Notes under the pieces: model-generated
The model's database searches: none
Seen by the model: only the letters and a program-made list of their open reading frames with translations
Told to the model about the DNA's origin: nothing
Part shown: in pieces, positions 8,005 to 20,523 of the stretch
How the letters are laid out: each line of letters starts with the position of its first letter
Numbering within the stretch: position 1 is the stretch's first letter
Program-made: the position numbers and the translations under genes
From: Porphyrobacter sp.
Lineage (GTDB): Bacteria > Pseudomonadota > Alphaproteobacteria > Sphingomonadales > Sphingomonadaceae
Direction: 5' to 3'
NCBI GenBank assembly: GCA_017744315.1
Contig: JAGIBN010000002.1
Span: 452,415 to 516,414, forward strand
DNA: 64,000 nt

Positions 8005-9146
8005 TCGAGCAAGGCCCTGACTTCGTTCAGCGACCGCGCCCCGAGCATGGCCATGGTCCGCGCGGTTTCCGCCTTCAACAGCTCCAGCGCCCGCGTGACC
8101 CCGGCTTCACCGGCGGCACCGAGGCCATAGAGCGGAGCTCGTCCAACCATCACGCCGTCAGCCCCGAGCGCCACGGCCTTGACGATGTCGCTCCCCCGCC
8201 GAACGCCGCTGTCGAGGAATACGGTCATCTTCCCGCCCACGACCGAGACGATCTCGGGCAGGGCGTCGATCGAGGCGATCGAGGAATCGAGCGCCCGTCC
8301 TCCATGGTTGGAAACGACAACACCGTCGGCCCCTAGCGCGAGCGCATGACGCGCGTCTTCGGGGTGCAGCACACCCTTGAGGATCAGCTTGCCCGGCCAG
8401 CGATCACGCAGGTCTTTCACGCCTTCCCAATCGAGATCGTCCTGCTTGAACAAAGCTCCGGGAGGCGCGCCCTTGGTGATCTTGGCCCGCAGGCGGTCGG
8501 GCAGGTTGGCTTGCGTCGGGATGCCACCGCCGAGCGTGTAGCGCCCCATCACGCCGGCCAGCCAGCGCGGATGGGTCAGTACGTCGAGCGTGTTGCGGGC
8601 GTTGAGCTTGAAGGGCGTGCCGAAACCGTTGCGGTGGATATATTCGCGGTTCGGCGGGACCGGCAGGTCGAGCGTGACGAACAGCGCCTCGCATCCAAGT
8701 TCATGTGCCCGCTGGACCACGTCGAAGGACAGCGAACGGTCCTCCCACAAGTAGAGCTGGAACCACAGTCGGCCACCGGCAACCGCGATCTGCTCCAGAT
8801 CCATCGTGCTGGCGCTGGAGATGGTGAAGGGCAGCCCGGCCTTGGCCGCGGCCCGTGCCAGGGCCAGGTCGCCCTGATACCACATGAGGCCCGCGGCCCC
8901 GGTCGGCGCGACCGCGAGGGGCAGGGGCGTGGCCTGTCCGAAGATCTCGGCGCTCGTGTCGATCGCATGCACGCCGCGCAGAACGCGGGGGCGAAAGGTC
9001 ACCTGCTCGAACCCGGCACGATTGCGCGCCATGCCAGCTTCGTCCTCGACCCCGCGCTCGAGGTACTCCCAGATCCCGTGCGGCAGGCGCCGCCGGGCCC
9101 GCTCGCGGAGATCCGCGATGTTGTAGCAGGCGAGATCGCCTTTCAC
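8001..9146 (-). CDS. FMN-dependent alpha-hydroxyacid dehydrogenase (LldD-like)
   Basis: Oxidises an alpha-hydroxy acid such as L-lactate to the keto acid using FMN. It has 381 residues, standard for the family. Visible motifs are PLPLAVAPTGAAGLMW, FQLYLW, LILKGVLHPEDA (FMN-contacting Lys), the catalytic-His motif VSNHGGRALDSS and the phosphate-binding FLDSGVRRGSDIVKALALG-type segment. No signal peptide is evident, so it is cytosolic or membrane-peripheral. It starts seven bases after the SDR stop and overlaps the M48 gene by four bases. The exact substrate (lactate, mandelate or glycolate) is not determined. Confidence 0.9.
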   Translation of the reverse strand: MKGDLACYNIADLRERARRRLPHGIWEYLERGVEDEAGMARNRAGFEQVTFRPRVLRGVHAIDTSAEIFGQATPLPLAVAPTGAAGLMWYQGDLALARAAAKAGLPFTISSASTMDLEQIAVAGGRLWFQLYLWEDRSLSFDVVQRAHELGCEALFVTLDLPVPPNREYIHRNGFGTPFKLNARNTLDVLTHPRWLAGVMGRYTLGGGIPTQANLPDRLRAKITKGAPPGALFKQDDLDWEGVKDLRDRWPGKLILKGVLHPEDARHALALGADGVVVSNHGGRALDSSIASIDALPEIVSVVGGKMTVFLDSGVRRGSDIVKAVALGADGVMVGRAPLYGLGAAGEAGVTRALELLKAETARTMAMLGARSLNEVRALLD

Positions 9147-9153
9147 GCCAGGC

Positions 9154-9882
9154 TCAGCCGCGCCCGAGGAACGGCAGGTCGATCTGGACGACCATGCCCT
9201 CGTAGAAGTTGAGGTGATCGGGGATATCGCACATGTGGATGATCACGTCGGCGATATCCTTGGGGGATGCCGCGAAGTTCTCCGGCAGCTTGACCGCACC
9301 CGGCGCGATCTCGGTTGCGACGATGCCCGGATGGAAGATCGAGGCGGCGATGTTGTGCTCGCGCCCGTCGATCGCGAGTGAGCGGGTCAACCCGTCGAGG
9401 CCCCACTTGCTCGCGGCATAGGCCGGACTATGCGGCCGCGGCACGCGTGCCGAGATCGAGCCGATGTTGATGATCCGCCCGCGGCCCTTGCCCTTCATCA
9501 CGCGGAACGCCGCGCGGCTGCAGAGGAAGGCCGAGGTGAGGTTGGTCGAAAGCACCTGCTCCCAGGTTTCGAGCGTCATCTCGTCGACCGGGGTGCTGTC
9601 GGCGATGCCGGCGTTGTTGATCACCACGTCGACCGTGCCGAACCGCTCAACCGCCTGAGCAAAGAGGTTGTCGACCGCTGCCTCACTGGTGACATCGGTA
9701 GCGACGGCCAGCGCTTCGCCGCCCATCGCCTCGATCCGCTCGACCAGCGAGGTCAGCCGCTCGACCCGGCGGGCAGCGAGCACGACCTTGGCGCCCTTCT
9801 CGACAAATGAAATCGCACAGGCTTCACCGATACCCGAACTGGCGCCGGTCACGACCGCGACCCGGCCCTGCAGAATGCTCAA
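9154..9882 (-). CDS. SDR-family NAD(P)-dependent oxidoreductase
   Basis: Classical short-chain dehydrogenase, 242 residues. The cofactor motif TGASSGIG is at residues 12-19, NNAG lies near 89, and the active site has a Ser in INIGSIS and YAASK near 155-159. It probably oxidises or reduces an alcohol or carbonyl linked to the next gene's hydroxyacid, but the substrate cannot be inferred. It is the first gene of a three-gene minus-strand operon, and its start faces the divergent EF-G-like gene across 178 bases. Confidence 0.93.
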   Translation of the reverse strand: MSILQGRVAVVTGASSGIGEACAISFVEKGAKVVLAARRVERLTSLVERIEAMGGEALAVATDVTSEAAVDNLFAQAVERFGTVDVVINNAGIADSTPVDEMTLETWEQVLSTNLTSAFLCSRAAFRVMKGKGRGRIINIGSISARVPRPHSPAYAASKWGLDGLTRSLAIDGREHNIAASIFHPGIVATEIAPGAVKLPENFAASPKDIADVIIHMCDIPDHLNFYEGMVVQIDLPFLGRG

Positions 9883-9974
9883 CAGTCATCCCCTTCATGA
9901 AGTTCTATCTGCTGACCGCTTAACCAAGCGAAGCGCCGAGCGGAACCTCCAAAAGCACAGGCGGAGAATTCCGG

Positions 9975-10048
9975 GGTTGCCTTCCGGGCCGCATGCGTCA
10001 ATCTTTGACGCAGGGATCGAACCTTGGGCTCCGCGACGGGAGGCAACC
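9975..10048 (+). promoter_or_regulatory. nested inverted repeats in the leader of the EF-G-like gene
   Basis: An outer pair GGTTGCCT (9975-9982) / AGGCAACC (10041-10048) encloses an inner perfect hairpin TGCGTCAA (9994-10001), loop tct, TTGACGCA (10005-10012). The outer right arm directly abuts the ribosome-binding site AAGGAGAGG at 10049-10057. As RNA this could fold into a stem enclosing a hairpin next to the start. As DNA, the inner repeat could be an operator for the divergent SDR and EF-G-like genes. Confidence 0.45.
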
Positions 10049-10060
10049 AAGGAGAGGATC

Positions 10061-12088
10061 ATGGATGCCATCGGCAGCGGTGCGAGAGTCATCGCGCTTG
10101 TCGGCCCCGCAGGCGCTGGAAAGACCAGCCTGGCTGAAGCCCTGCTGCACGCGGCAGGCGCCATACCCCGGCTCGGATCGGTCGAAGCGGGCACGTCCCT
10201 GGGCGATGCGAGCGCCGAAGCGCGAGCGCGCGGAGGATCGACCGAGCTCAATCTAATGCGCTTCAACTGGGCAGGCGACGACTACATCATCCTCGACGCC
10301 CCCGGTTCTGTCGGCTTCGCCGCCGAAGTCGATGCCGCGCTCGATATCGCGGATCTCGCACTCGTCGTCCTTCCACCCGAACCCGAACGCGCGGCTCTCG
10401 CCGAACCTCTGCTTCGCGACATCGAGGCGCGAGGCGTGCCGCACGCGATCTTCGTGAACAAGATCGACAAGGCCCACGGGACGCTCGAAGACTTGCTGGT
10501 ATCGCTTGAGCCGGTAAGCAAGGCGGCGCTCGTCGCCAGACAGATTCCCATCAGCAAGGGCGAGGACGTTATCGGCTTCGTCGACCTCGCACTCGACCGT
10601 GCCTACAAGTACCGCGCCGGCCAGGCCTCCGAACTGGTGCCGCTGCCGCCCGAGCTCGAGGAGACCGAGGGCAAGGCGCGCTTCCATATGCTCGAGCAGT
10701 TGGCGGATCATGACGATGTCCTGCTCGAACAGCTGCTGTCCGACGAGACACCCGACCTCGCGACCGTGTTCGGCGACCTCAAGCGGGAGACGGCCGAAGG
10801 GCTCGTCGTCCCGGTCATGTTCGGATCGGCGATCAACGGCTTTGGCGTGAGACGCCTGCTCAAGGCGCTACGGCACGACACCCCACCTGCCAGCGCGACG
10901 GCGGAACGGCTCTTGATCGAAGGCCCGGTGATCGAGGTATTCAAGGTCTCGAACGAAACTGCGGTCGGCCGCCTCTCGCTTGCGCGCATTTTCGGCAAAC
11001 CGCTCAATGAGGGTACAGAGCTCAATTCCTCGGCAGGTGACGGCCATCGCGCCGGCGCCTTGTTTGGGATCCATGGCAGCAACACCGTCCGGCTCAAGAA
11101 GGGGGAGCCGGGCGACGTGGTCGGAATAGCCAAGGCCGATGCGGTTCATGCGGGGCACCGTCTGTCCGAAGGTTCTGCGCCCTCGGCGCCGGAACAGCGA
11201 GCCAGGCGTACCGCCAATTCCGCGCTCTCCATCGGGGTCAAGGATCACAAGGACGAGGTTCGGCTTTCGACCGCCCTTGCGAAGCTGCTTGAAGAAGACC
11301 TGGGATTGGCATGCGAGACCAACGAAGAGACGCACGAGACCCTGCTGCGCGGGATCAACGAGGAACACCTCGCGCTTGCCCTCGACCGGCTGAAAAGGCG
11401 TTATGGCCTACCTATCGATGCCAAGCAGGCCGCTGTCTTGATCCGCGAGACGATCCGCAAGAGCGCTACCCAGCGAGGCCGGCACAAGAAGCAGTCCGGC
11501 GGCCATGGCCAGTACGGTGACGTGGTGATCGAAGTGCATCCGCTGCCAAGGGGCGAGGGCTTCCGTTTTGAGGAGAAGATCTCGGGCGGGGTGGTTCCCA
11601 AACAATGGATTCCGGCGGTCGAGCACGGCGTGCGCGATGCCATGCTTAAGGGGCCGCTTGGGCATCCCGTGGTCGACGTTGCCGTGACCCTTGTCGACGG
11701 CTCGTACCACAGCGTCGACAGCTCCGAGCTGGCGTTTCGCATGGCCGGACGGATCGCCATGTCCGAAGCCCTGGCGGCGTCCGCGCCCTATCTACTCGAA
11801 CCCGTCGACCAGGTGACCATCGAAACGCCCGGAAGCGCGACTTCGCGTATCACCTCAGCACTCGCCAGCCACCGCGCGCGCGTCCTAGGGATGACCCCGC
11901 GAGAAGGCTGGTCGCGATGGGACACCATCGAGGCGATGGTGCCCGAAGCGGAGCTGGCGGCGCTGCACAAGGACATCCGCGCGCTCAGCCAGGGCATGGC
12001 GACTTATGACGCGCATTTCGACCACCTCGAGGAAGTCAACGGAAGGTTGGCAGAAGCAATCGTGCAGAGAGCCAGCGAGCCGGCCTGA
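10061..12088 (+). CDS. EF-G-like translational GTPase (EF-G paralogue)
   Basis: 675-residue GTPase with EF-G architecture. The G domain begins IALVGPAGAGKTS (G1), with DAPG (G3) and NKIDK (G4). Domain II follows, and the C-terminal domains include the EF-G domain IV hallmark GRHKKQSGGHGQYGDV and ISGGVVPKQWIPAVEHG. The non-canonical P-loop (GPAGAGKT) and reduced length relative to true EF-G (about 690-700) mark it as the EF-G-like paralogue class of unsettled role, not the main fusA. The start at 10061 has a strong AAGGAGAGG four bases upstream. A longer in-frame reading back to 9668 only crosses the antisense SDR gene. The leader contains nested inverted repeats. Confidence 0.9.
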   Translation: MDAIGSGARVIALVGPAGAGKTSLAEALLHAAGAIPRLGSVEAGTSLGDASAEARARGGSTELNLMRFNWAGDDYIILDAPGSVGFAAEVDAALDIADLALVVLPPEPERAALAEPLLRDIEARGVPHAIFVNKIDKAHGTLEDLLVSLEPVSKAALVARQIPISKGEDVIGFVDLALDRAYKYRAGQASELVPLPPELEETEGKARFHMLEQLADHDDVLLEQLLSDETPDLATVFGDLKRETAEGLVVPVMFGSAINGFGVRRLLKALRHDTPPASATAERLLIEGPVIEVFKVSNETAVGRLSLARIFGKPLNEGTELNSSAGDGHRAGALFGIHGSNTVRLKKGEPGDVVGIAKADAVHAGHRLSEGSAPSAPEQRARRTANSALSIGVKDHKDEVRLSTALAKLLEEDLGLACETNEETHETLLRGINEEHLALALDRLKRRYGLPIDAKQAAVLIRETIRKSATQRGRHKKQSGGHGQYGDVVIEVHPLPRGEGFRFEEKISGGVVPKQWIPAVEHGVRDAMLKGPLGHPVVDVAVTLVDGSYHSVDSSELAFRMAGRIAMSEALAASAPYLLEPVDQVTIETPGSATSRITSALASHRARVLGMTPREGWSRWDTIEAMVPEAELAALHKDIRALSQGMATYDAHFDHLEEVNGRLAEAIVQRASEPA

Positions 12089-12104
12089 GGGGTTGGAGGG
12101 AGTG

Positions 12105-12122
12105 GGCTGCCGAAACGCAGCC
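12105..12122. terminator. hairpin between the EF-G-like gene and tRNA-Lys
   Basis: GGCTGC, loop cgaaac, GCAGCC is a six-base GC-rich stem 17 bases after the EF-G-like stop. It faces the 3' end of the convergent tRNA-Lys. There is no clean T-run on either side, so it is at best a weak bidirectional terminator. Confidence 0.35.
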
Positions 12123-12168
12123 GCTCGCTCTCAATCTTCGGTTTTCAGAAGGCCTGAAGGGGAAGGGA

Positions 12169-12244
<76 letters not shown>

Positions 12245-12352
12245 ATTCTCACTGAGAGAGGCGCCCCTATAATCGCCCCGAACGCGCCGTCAAGCGATTC
12301 GCTTTGCAAAATTTGTGCGGCTGCAAAACGAGAGGAAAACGGGTGATTTGCC

Positions 12353-13471
12353 CTAGTTGAAATTCGTGCCTCTGGAGCGCTGGCTCCACCGGTCGATCAT
12401 CATCAAGGTGCCGATGCAGATCATGTTCGTCAGCATCGAGGAACCGCCGTGGCTCATGAACGGCAAGGGAATACCGACCACGGGAGCCAGGCCCATGACC
12501 ATCAGCAGATTGATCGCGACATAGAAGAAGATCGTCGCCGTCATGCCCCCCGCGAGGAGCTGGGAGAAGCGGTCGGGCGCGTTGCGTGCGACGGTCAGGC
12601 CCCAGCGCAGGATGATGCCGAAGATCAGCAGCACGAACAGACCGCCGATGAGACCCCACTCTTCGGCCATCGTGGCGAAGACGAAGTCGGTGTGGGGTTC
12701 TGGCAGGTAGTTGAGGTGGCTCTGCGATCCTTCGCCAAAGCCCTTGCCGGTAATGCCGCCGGAGCCGATCGCGATCTTCGATTGGGTGATGTGGTAGCCG
12801 GTGCCGAGGGGATCGCTTTCGGGATCCATGAAGGTCGTAACTCGCGCCCGCTGGTAGTCGTGAAGCGCGAAGAAATAGGCGAGTGGCGCGATGACCAGGG
12901 CGGCAGCGCCAGCCCCTGCGAACCACTTCCACGGGAGGCCGGCGAGAAACAGCAGGACGCCCGCGCCAAAGCCAATGGCGAGCGCCGTGCCAAGGTCGGG
13001 CTGCAGTAGGACTAGGCCCATCGGCAGGCCAACCAGCACCCCGGCGGGGAGGAGGGCTCGCCAGGAACCGGTCATGCCCGGCGGAAGTGCGCCGTAGAAC
13101 GTCGCTAGCGTCAGCACGATCACCGGCTTCATGAACTCGGACGGCTGCAGCACGATAAAGCCGAGGTCGAGCCAGCGCTGGCTGCCGCCGCCGATGGCGC
13201 CAAGTAGCTCCACCAGGATCAGCAACAACAGGACGCCCACGTAGGCGGGATAGGCTGCCCACACGACCAGTTCCCGCGGCATCAGCCGGATGATCAGGGC
13301 CATGGTAAGAAACACCGCGAACCGGATCAGGTGCGAGCCCGCGAAGGGTGTGAATGAACCGCCGGCAGCCGAGTGCAGAACGGTGGCGCCAAAACACACG
13401 AGAATGACCAGCGGCAGGATCACCCGCCACGGAATGCCTGCGAGAGGCTCGGGAAGAACGGCCAGTTTCAT
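12353..13471 (-). CDS. rodA: rod-shape SEDS peptidoglycan glycosyltransferase RodA
   Basis: Polytopic inner-membrane glycosyltransferase that polymerises lipid II in the elongasome with PBP2. It has 372 residues and about ten hydrophobic helices. SEDS motifs are visible: GGSQRWLDLGFIVLQPSEFMK, LLQPDLGTAL, and the C-terminal GIPLPFMSHGGSSML. It is the last gene of mreB-mreC-mreD-mrdA-rodA, overlapping mrdA by four bases (ATGA), so stoichiometric coupled translation with its partner transpeptidase is likely. Confidence 0.95.
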   Translation of the reverse strand: MKLAVLPEPLAGIPWRVILPLVILVCFGATVLHSAAGGSFTPFAGSHLIRFAVFLTMALIIRLMPRELVVWAAYPAYVGVLLLLILVELLGAIGGGSQRWLDLGFIVLQPSEFMKPVIVLTLATFYGALPPGMTGSWRALLPAGVLVGLPMGLVLLQPDLGTALAIGFGAGVLLFLAGLPWKWFAGAGAAALVIAPLAYFFALHDYQRARVTTFMDPESDPLGTGYHITQSKIAIGSGGITGKGFGEGSQSHLNYLPEPHTDFVFATMAEEWGLIGGLFVLLIFGIILRWGLTVARNAPDRFSQLLAGGMTATIFFYVAINLLMVMGLAPVVGIPLPFMSHGGSSMLTNMICIGTLMMIDRWSQRSRGTNFN

Positions 13472-15498
13472 CGCGGTTCCGGACCCTCCGGTACATCGGG
13501 TTCAGGACGCGGGGCCACGGCCTCGGTCGCGACGCCAGCGGGCTGGGCCGCCGCGGCACGAGCCTCGGCGTCGACGAGGCGGGCGATGGTAGCCTGGTCT
13601 TCAGGCACCGGGGGCACGTCTATACCGGCCGCGGCCGCACGTCGGGCGTATTCGGCATCGAACCGTTCCTTGGCGGTGCCGCCCCACTGCTGCTCCATCG
13701 CGTGCAGCGCCTCGAGCCCCTTCGCCGGATCGAACAGGAAGGTCATAACGTCTCGCGCGATAGGGTAGGCGGAGCCGGAGCCACCGCCGTGCTCGATCAC
13801 AACGGCACCCGCATAGCGAGGCTTGTCGAACGGCGCGAAGAAGATGAACAGGCCGTGGTCGCGGTGCTTCCAGATGCCGCCTTTGCCGCTGCCGATGTTA
13901 AGCCCGACGACCTGCGCGGTACCGGTCTTGCCCGCCATCAGCACGTCTTCGATCGGGAGCCTGGCTCTGCCGGCGGTACCGGGGCCGTTTACAACGTCGC
14001 TCATCGCCTTCTGGATGATCTGCACGTGATCGCCGTGGAAACCCATGCTGTCGAAGTGCGGCGTCTTGCCGTCCAGGATCAGGCGGGGCATGATCTTGTT
14101 ACCGGTCGCAAGACGCGAAGCCATGATCGCGAGCTGCAACGGATTGGCGAGCATGTAGCCCTGGCCGATGGTCGCGTTGACGGTGTCGTAGGACTGCCAG
14201 GGCTTGCCGTACTTCTTGAGCTTCCAGGCCGGATCGGGGACGGTGCCGAAGAACTGGCTCGCGACCGGCAGCTGGAACTCCTGCCCCATGCCCAGGCGTT
14301 TGGCCATCGGCGCGATCACGTCCATTCCGAGCTTCTGGGCGAAGTGATAGAAGTAGACGTCGCAGGACTGGTAGATGCCCTTGGACATGTTGACCGAGCC
14401 GTGGCCGCGTCGGTTCCAGCAGTGGAACACGCGATTGCCGACGCGAAGGCCGCCGCCACAGCCGACCGTTTCGTTGGGGTCGAGTCCCGCTTCGAGGAAA
14501 GACATCGCCACCATCGGCTTGACGGTGGAGCCGGGAGGGTAGAGCCCTTTGAGCACCTTGTTGCGCAGCGGAACACGCTCGTTCTCGCTGAGCATCTGGT
14601 ACTCGACGCGCCCGATCCCGTCCGAAAAACTGTTCGGATCGAAGCTGGGCATCGAAGCCATGCACAGCAGGTCACCGCTGGCACAGTCGATCACCACGAC
14701 CGAACCGCTCTCAAGGCCCAGGCGGCGGGCCGCATAGTCCTGCAAGGGGCCGTCGATGGTCAGCTGGATCGGTTTGCCCTGGACATCCTCGCGAGTGTCG
14801 AGATCGCGGACGATACGACCTGAGGCCGTGACCTCCACACGGCGAGCGCCCGGCTCACCGCGCAGGACTTGCTCGAACTGCTTCTCAAGCCCGTCCTTGC
14901 CGAGCTTGAAGCCTGGGGTCACGAGCAGCGGTACCGGATCCTTTTCGTATTCTTCCTTCGAAGCCGTCCCGACGTACCCGATCAGATGGCCGACCGACGG
15001 CCCGGTCGGATAGAAGCGTGAGAACCCGCGCTGCGGCACAACGCCGGGAAGTTCCGGCAGCCGCACGCTGACAGCCGCGAACGTGTCGTAGTCGAGACCA
15101 TCGGCAACCTGGACCGGCTGGAACCCGGCGGCCTTGTCGATCTTGTCGCGCAAGTCCTGCAGTTCGACCGGGGTGAAGTTCAGCAGCTTGCCGAGCGTGG
15201 TGATCTCGGCGTCGGCGTCCTTGAGCCGGTCGGGAATGATGTCGACCCGGAAGTCCGCCCGATTGGAGGCGAGGGGGGAGCCATTACGGTCGAGGATCCA
15301 GCCACGGCGAGGCGGAATCAGGGTGAGGTTCACCCGATTGCTCTCCGCCTCCATCTCGTACTTCTCATTCTCGGCGACGGCTATGTAGCCCATCCGCGCG
15401 GCGAGCAGCAGGCCAACGCCTCCTTGCACCGCGCCGAGGACGAAGGTCCTGCGGTGGAAGGATTCGGCTAGCAATCGTGATGAGAACTTGGGGCGCAT
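13468..15498 (-). CDS. mrdA: penicillin-binding protein 2 (elongasome transpeptidase)
   Basis: Periplasmic cross-linking enzyme of lateral-wall growth, anchored by one N-terminal helix (FVLGAVQGGVGLLLAARMGY). It has 676 residues. The dimerisation region starts IPPRRGWILDRNG. The catalytic motifs are SxxK in PGSTVKP (Ser 324, Lys 327), the second-motif SCD in IYQSCDVYFYH, and KTG in AGKTGTAQ. The C-terminal 60 residues are rich in Ala, Pro and Glu and look disordered. It sits between mreD (3-base gap) and rodA (4-base overlap). Confidence 0.95.
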   Translation of the reverse strand: MRPKFSSRLLAESFHRRTFVLGAVQGGVGLLLAARMGYIAVAENEKYEMEAESNRVNLTLIPPRRGWILDRNGSPLASNRADFRVDIIPDRLKDADAEITTLGKLLNFTPVELQDLRDKIDKAAGFQPVQVADGLDYDTFAAVSVRLPELPGVVPQRGFSRFYPTGPSVGHLIGYVGTASKEEYEKDPVPLLVTPGFKLGKDGLEKQFEQVLRGEPGARRVEVTASGRIVRDLDTREDVQGKPIQLTIDGPLQDYAARRLGLESGSVVVIDCASGDLLCMASMPSFDPNSFSDGIGRVEYQMLSENERVPLRNKVLKGLYPPGSTVKPMVAMSFLEAGLDPNETVGCGGGLRVGNRVFHCWNRRGHGSVNMSKGIYQSCDVYFYHFAQKLGMDVIAPMAKRLGMGQEFQLPVASQFFGTVPDPAWKLKKYGKPWQSYDTVNATIGQGYMLANPLQLAIMASRLATGNKIMPRLILDGKTPHFDSMGFHGDHVQIIQKAMSDVVNGPGTAGRARLPIEDVLMAGKTGTAQVVGLNIGSGKGGIWKHRDHGLFIFFAPFDKPRYAGAVVIEHGGGSGSAYPIARDVMTFLFDPAKGLEALHAMEQQWGGTAKERFDAEYARRAAAAGIDVPPVPEDQATIARLVDAEARAAAAQPAGVATEAVAPRPEPDVPEGPEPR

Positions 15499-15501
15499 AC
15501 C

Positions 15502-16059
15502 TCAGGCAATGCGCCGCACGCGCATCAGGCGCAGACGATCCAGCAGGGCGACCACACGGGCAACGATGGGAAACAGCATGATCGTGATCAGTAGTTGGGG
15601 GCCGATGACTGTAAGTTGTACCATCGTCATCTTGGCTCCGGAAACAAGCGCCGAGATGGCCAGGTAGGGCACGATGATCGCGGTGGCGGTCAACCAGTCG
15701 AGCCAGAAGTTCCGCCACGGAAAGCGGATTTCGACCAGCTCGATGACGAACAGGGCAACGGAGAAGAGGAGAATTCCGCTACCAAACGGCTGGCCGGAAT
15801 AGAGATCGTCAAACAAACCGAGCGGAAAGCCGGCCCAGAGCGGCAGAAGGCCCGGCCGAAGCAGCCGCCAGGCGAGCATCAGCATCAGGCCAAGCGGCGG
15901 CAGGACTGGCGCCGCCGAGATCACCGGGAGCCATGGGGTCAGCGATCCCAGCAGGATCGAAGCCCATGGCAGCCCGTAAGCGAGAATGGGCGACTGGTCC
16001 CGGTTGATGCGGCTTCCGAAAGGATCGCGCCGCGACTTGGGATTGAGGGTTTCCATCAA
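15502..16059 (-). CDS. mreD: rod shape-determining protein MreD
   Basis: Small integral membrane component of the elongasome. It has 185 residues and five hydrophobic segments after a basic N-terminus. The segment FPLGLFDDLYSGQPFGSG matches the conserved MreD motif (GLxxDxxxxxPLG). Assignment rests on that motif plus its place between mreC and mrdA. The start overlaps the mreC stop by four bases. Confidence 0.88.
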   Translation of the reverse strand: MMETLNPKSRRDPFGSRINRDQSPILAYGLPWASILLGSLTPWLPVISAAPVLPPLGLMLMLAWRLLRPGLLPLWAGFPLGLFDDLYSGQPFGSGILLFSVALFVIELVEIRFPWRNFWLDWLTATAIIVPYLAISALVSGAKMTMVQLTVIGPQLLITIMLFPIVARVVALLDRLRLMRVRRIA

Positions 16060-16958
16060 TCCTCCCGCGCCGCCTTTTCCTCCATCGCGTCGGCGGCATC
16101 GATCGCCTTCTTCTGCCAGACCGGTTCAACCAGCACGACATCGGTCGCGGCCGGATTGCTCAGCAGTTGGGCGATCGCGCCATCGCGGGTAATCTCGGTC
16201 GCCAGAGCCACGGCAATTCCTGGGCGAAACAGTCCACCCGCGCCGGAGGTAACGAAGACATCGCCCTTCTTGATCGGGTTCACCCCGAGGTTGACCAAGC
16301 GAAGGCGCAGCGATCCGTCGGACCGGCCTTCGGCAAAGGCGACCACGTTGTCAGTCGCGCGGCGTACGGGGACCATGCTCTCGCTGTCGGTCAGCAGGAG
16401 CACTCGCGAACTCATGGTGCCTGCCTCGACCACCCGGCCGACCAGCCCCATGGGCGAGGTGACGGGCATGCCCGGCTCCACGCCGTCGCTGGTGCCGGCA
16501 GAGATATAGGCAATCCGCCGGGCGCTCGACGAAGTCGATCCTATCAGCCGCGCTGTCGCCACAGGACGGACATCGCCTTCCGACATGCGGAGCGCGGCCT
16601 TGAGACGGGCGTTCTCCTGCCGCAGCGCCTCAGCCTCGGCCAGCTTCACCCGAGCGATCTTGGCTTCTTCCTCGAGCTTCGCATTGCGACTGCCGGCCCG
16701 ATAGTAGCCGGCCACCGCCTCGAACACGTTCTTGCCGCCAGTCCGGCCCGCAGCGCCAACCTCTCCGACCGGTGCCGCGGCGTCCGATGCCATCGAACGA
16801 AGGCCGTTGAAGGTCTCCGGGCGCAGCAAGGAAATGGCCAGGAGCGCGGCACCCACAAGGATGCCGACCCCCGCCAGGACATAGCCCGTGAACAGGCCGA
16901 GCTGGGCCTTCTTGTTGCTTCCGGAACGGCGGCTTGAGGGCGGTGCCATTGCCGCCAT
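16056..16958 (-). CDS. mreC: rod shape-determining protein MreC
   Basis: Periplasmic scaffold that links cytoskeletal MreB to PBP2. It has 300 residues: a short basic cytoplasmic tail, one transmembrane helix (about residues 22-45, FTGYVLAGVGILVGAALLAI), a coiled coil (about 85-120, rich in E, A, L and R), then the beta domain with GVEPGMPVTSPMGLVGRVVEAG and RVLLLTDSESMVPV. The start could be the first or the fourth codon (Met-Ala-Ala-Met). It lies 23 bases after mreB and is coupled to mreD. Confidence 0.93.
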   Translation of the reverse strand: MAAMAPPSSRRSGSNKKAQLGLFTGYVLAGVGILVGAALLAISLLRPETFNGLRSMASDAAAPVGEVGAAGRTGGKNVFEAVAGYYRAGSRNAKLEEEAKIARVKLAEAEALRQENARLKAALRMSEGDVRPVATARLIGSTSSSARRIAYISAGTSDGVEPGMPVTSPMGLVGRVVEAGTMSSRVLLLTDSESMVPVRRATDNVVAFAEGRSDGSLRLRLVNLGVNPIKKGDVFVTSGAGGLFRPGIAVALATEITRDGAIAQLLSNPAATDVVLVEPVWQKKAIDAADAMEEKAARED

Positions 16959-16981
16959 ACCCCTCTAGTTCGCAGTGACGA

Positions 16982-20016
<3,035 letters not shown>

Positions 20017-20017
<1 letters not shown>

Positions 20018-20523
20018 TGCGGGGTCGATTGGCGATTGTGGCGGCAGCAGTGCTGCTGGCCGGGTGTGGAAACAAGGCCACTCCCGAAGAACAGGCGCTG
20101 AAAGACGCTCGCGACGTGGCCATGGTGGAAGCCGCGAACAAGGCCGAGCCCCCGCTCGAACTCGTGACGCCCGAGCCGATCCTGCTCCCCGATATCGAGC
20201 GCTACGATCTCTACGGCGAGGCCTGCAACTACGCGCCGGGAACTAGCCTCGGCACCCGCGTGGTTGCCCGGGAAGTCGATGCCTTCATCAAGATCGACGG
20301 AGAGGTCCAGCGGTTTGCCGCGGACCCCGGTTCACGCGAACTCCCGCTGGGCACGCGCACGCTCTACAACGGTAAGGAGTATTCGCTCCAGCTGGACATC
20401 AAGGACGACGGGGAACCGACCGCCGACGGCAAGGTGAACTACGAGGGTACCGTGACCTTGCGCGATCCCCACGGGAGACCGGTCTACGAAGGAACCGGCC
20501 TTGCCCAGTGCGGCAAGAGCTAG
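20017..20523 (+). CDS. small lipoprotein of unknown function
   Basis: 168 residues. The N-terminus is a type II signal with lipobox LLAGC, so it should be lipid-anchored at about Cys 17 in the envelope. The mature part is acidic and shows no family I recognise. The segment YGEACNYAPGTSLGTRVVAREVDAFIKIDGEVQRF looks like a small beta-rich domain. It is co-transcribed with mutL (TGATG overlap) and converges on the NYN protein gene with no spacer. Confidence 0.8.

Noticed and set aside
9994..10050. Possible tRNA remnant (T-arm-like GGTTCGATCCC on the minus strand)
   Set aside because: No matching acceptor, D-arm or anticodon arm. The sequence is better explained as part of the nested repeats.
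9668..10060. N-terminal extension of about 130 residues on the EF-G-like protein
   Set aside because: It is antisense to the SDR gene, and a strong ribosome-binding site precedes the ATG at 10061.
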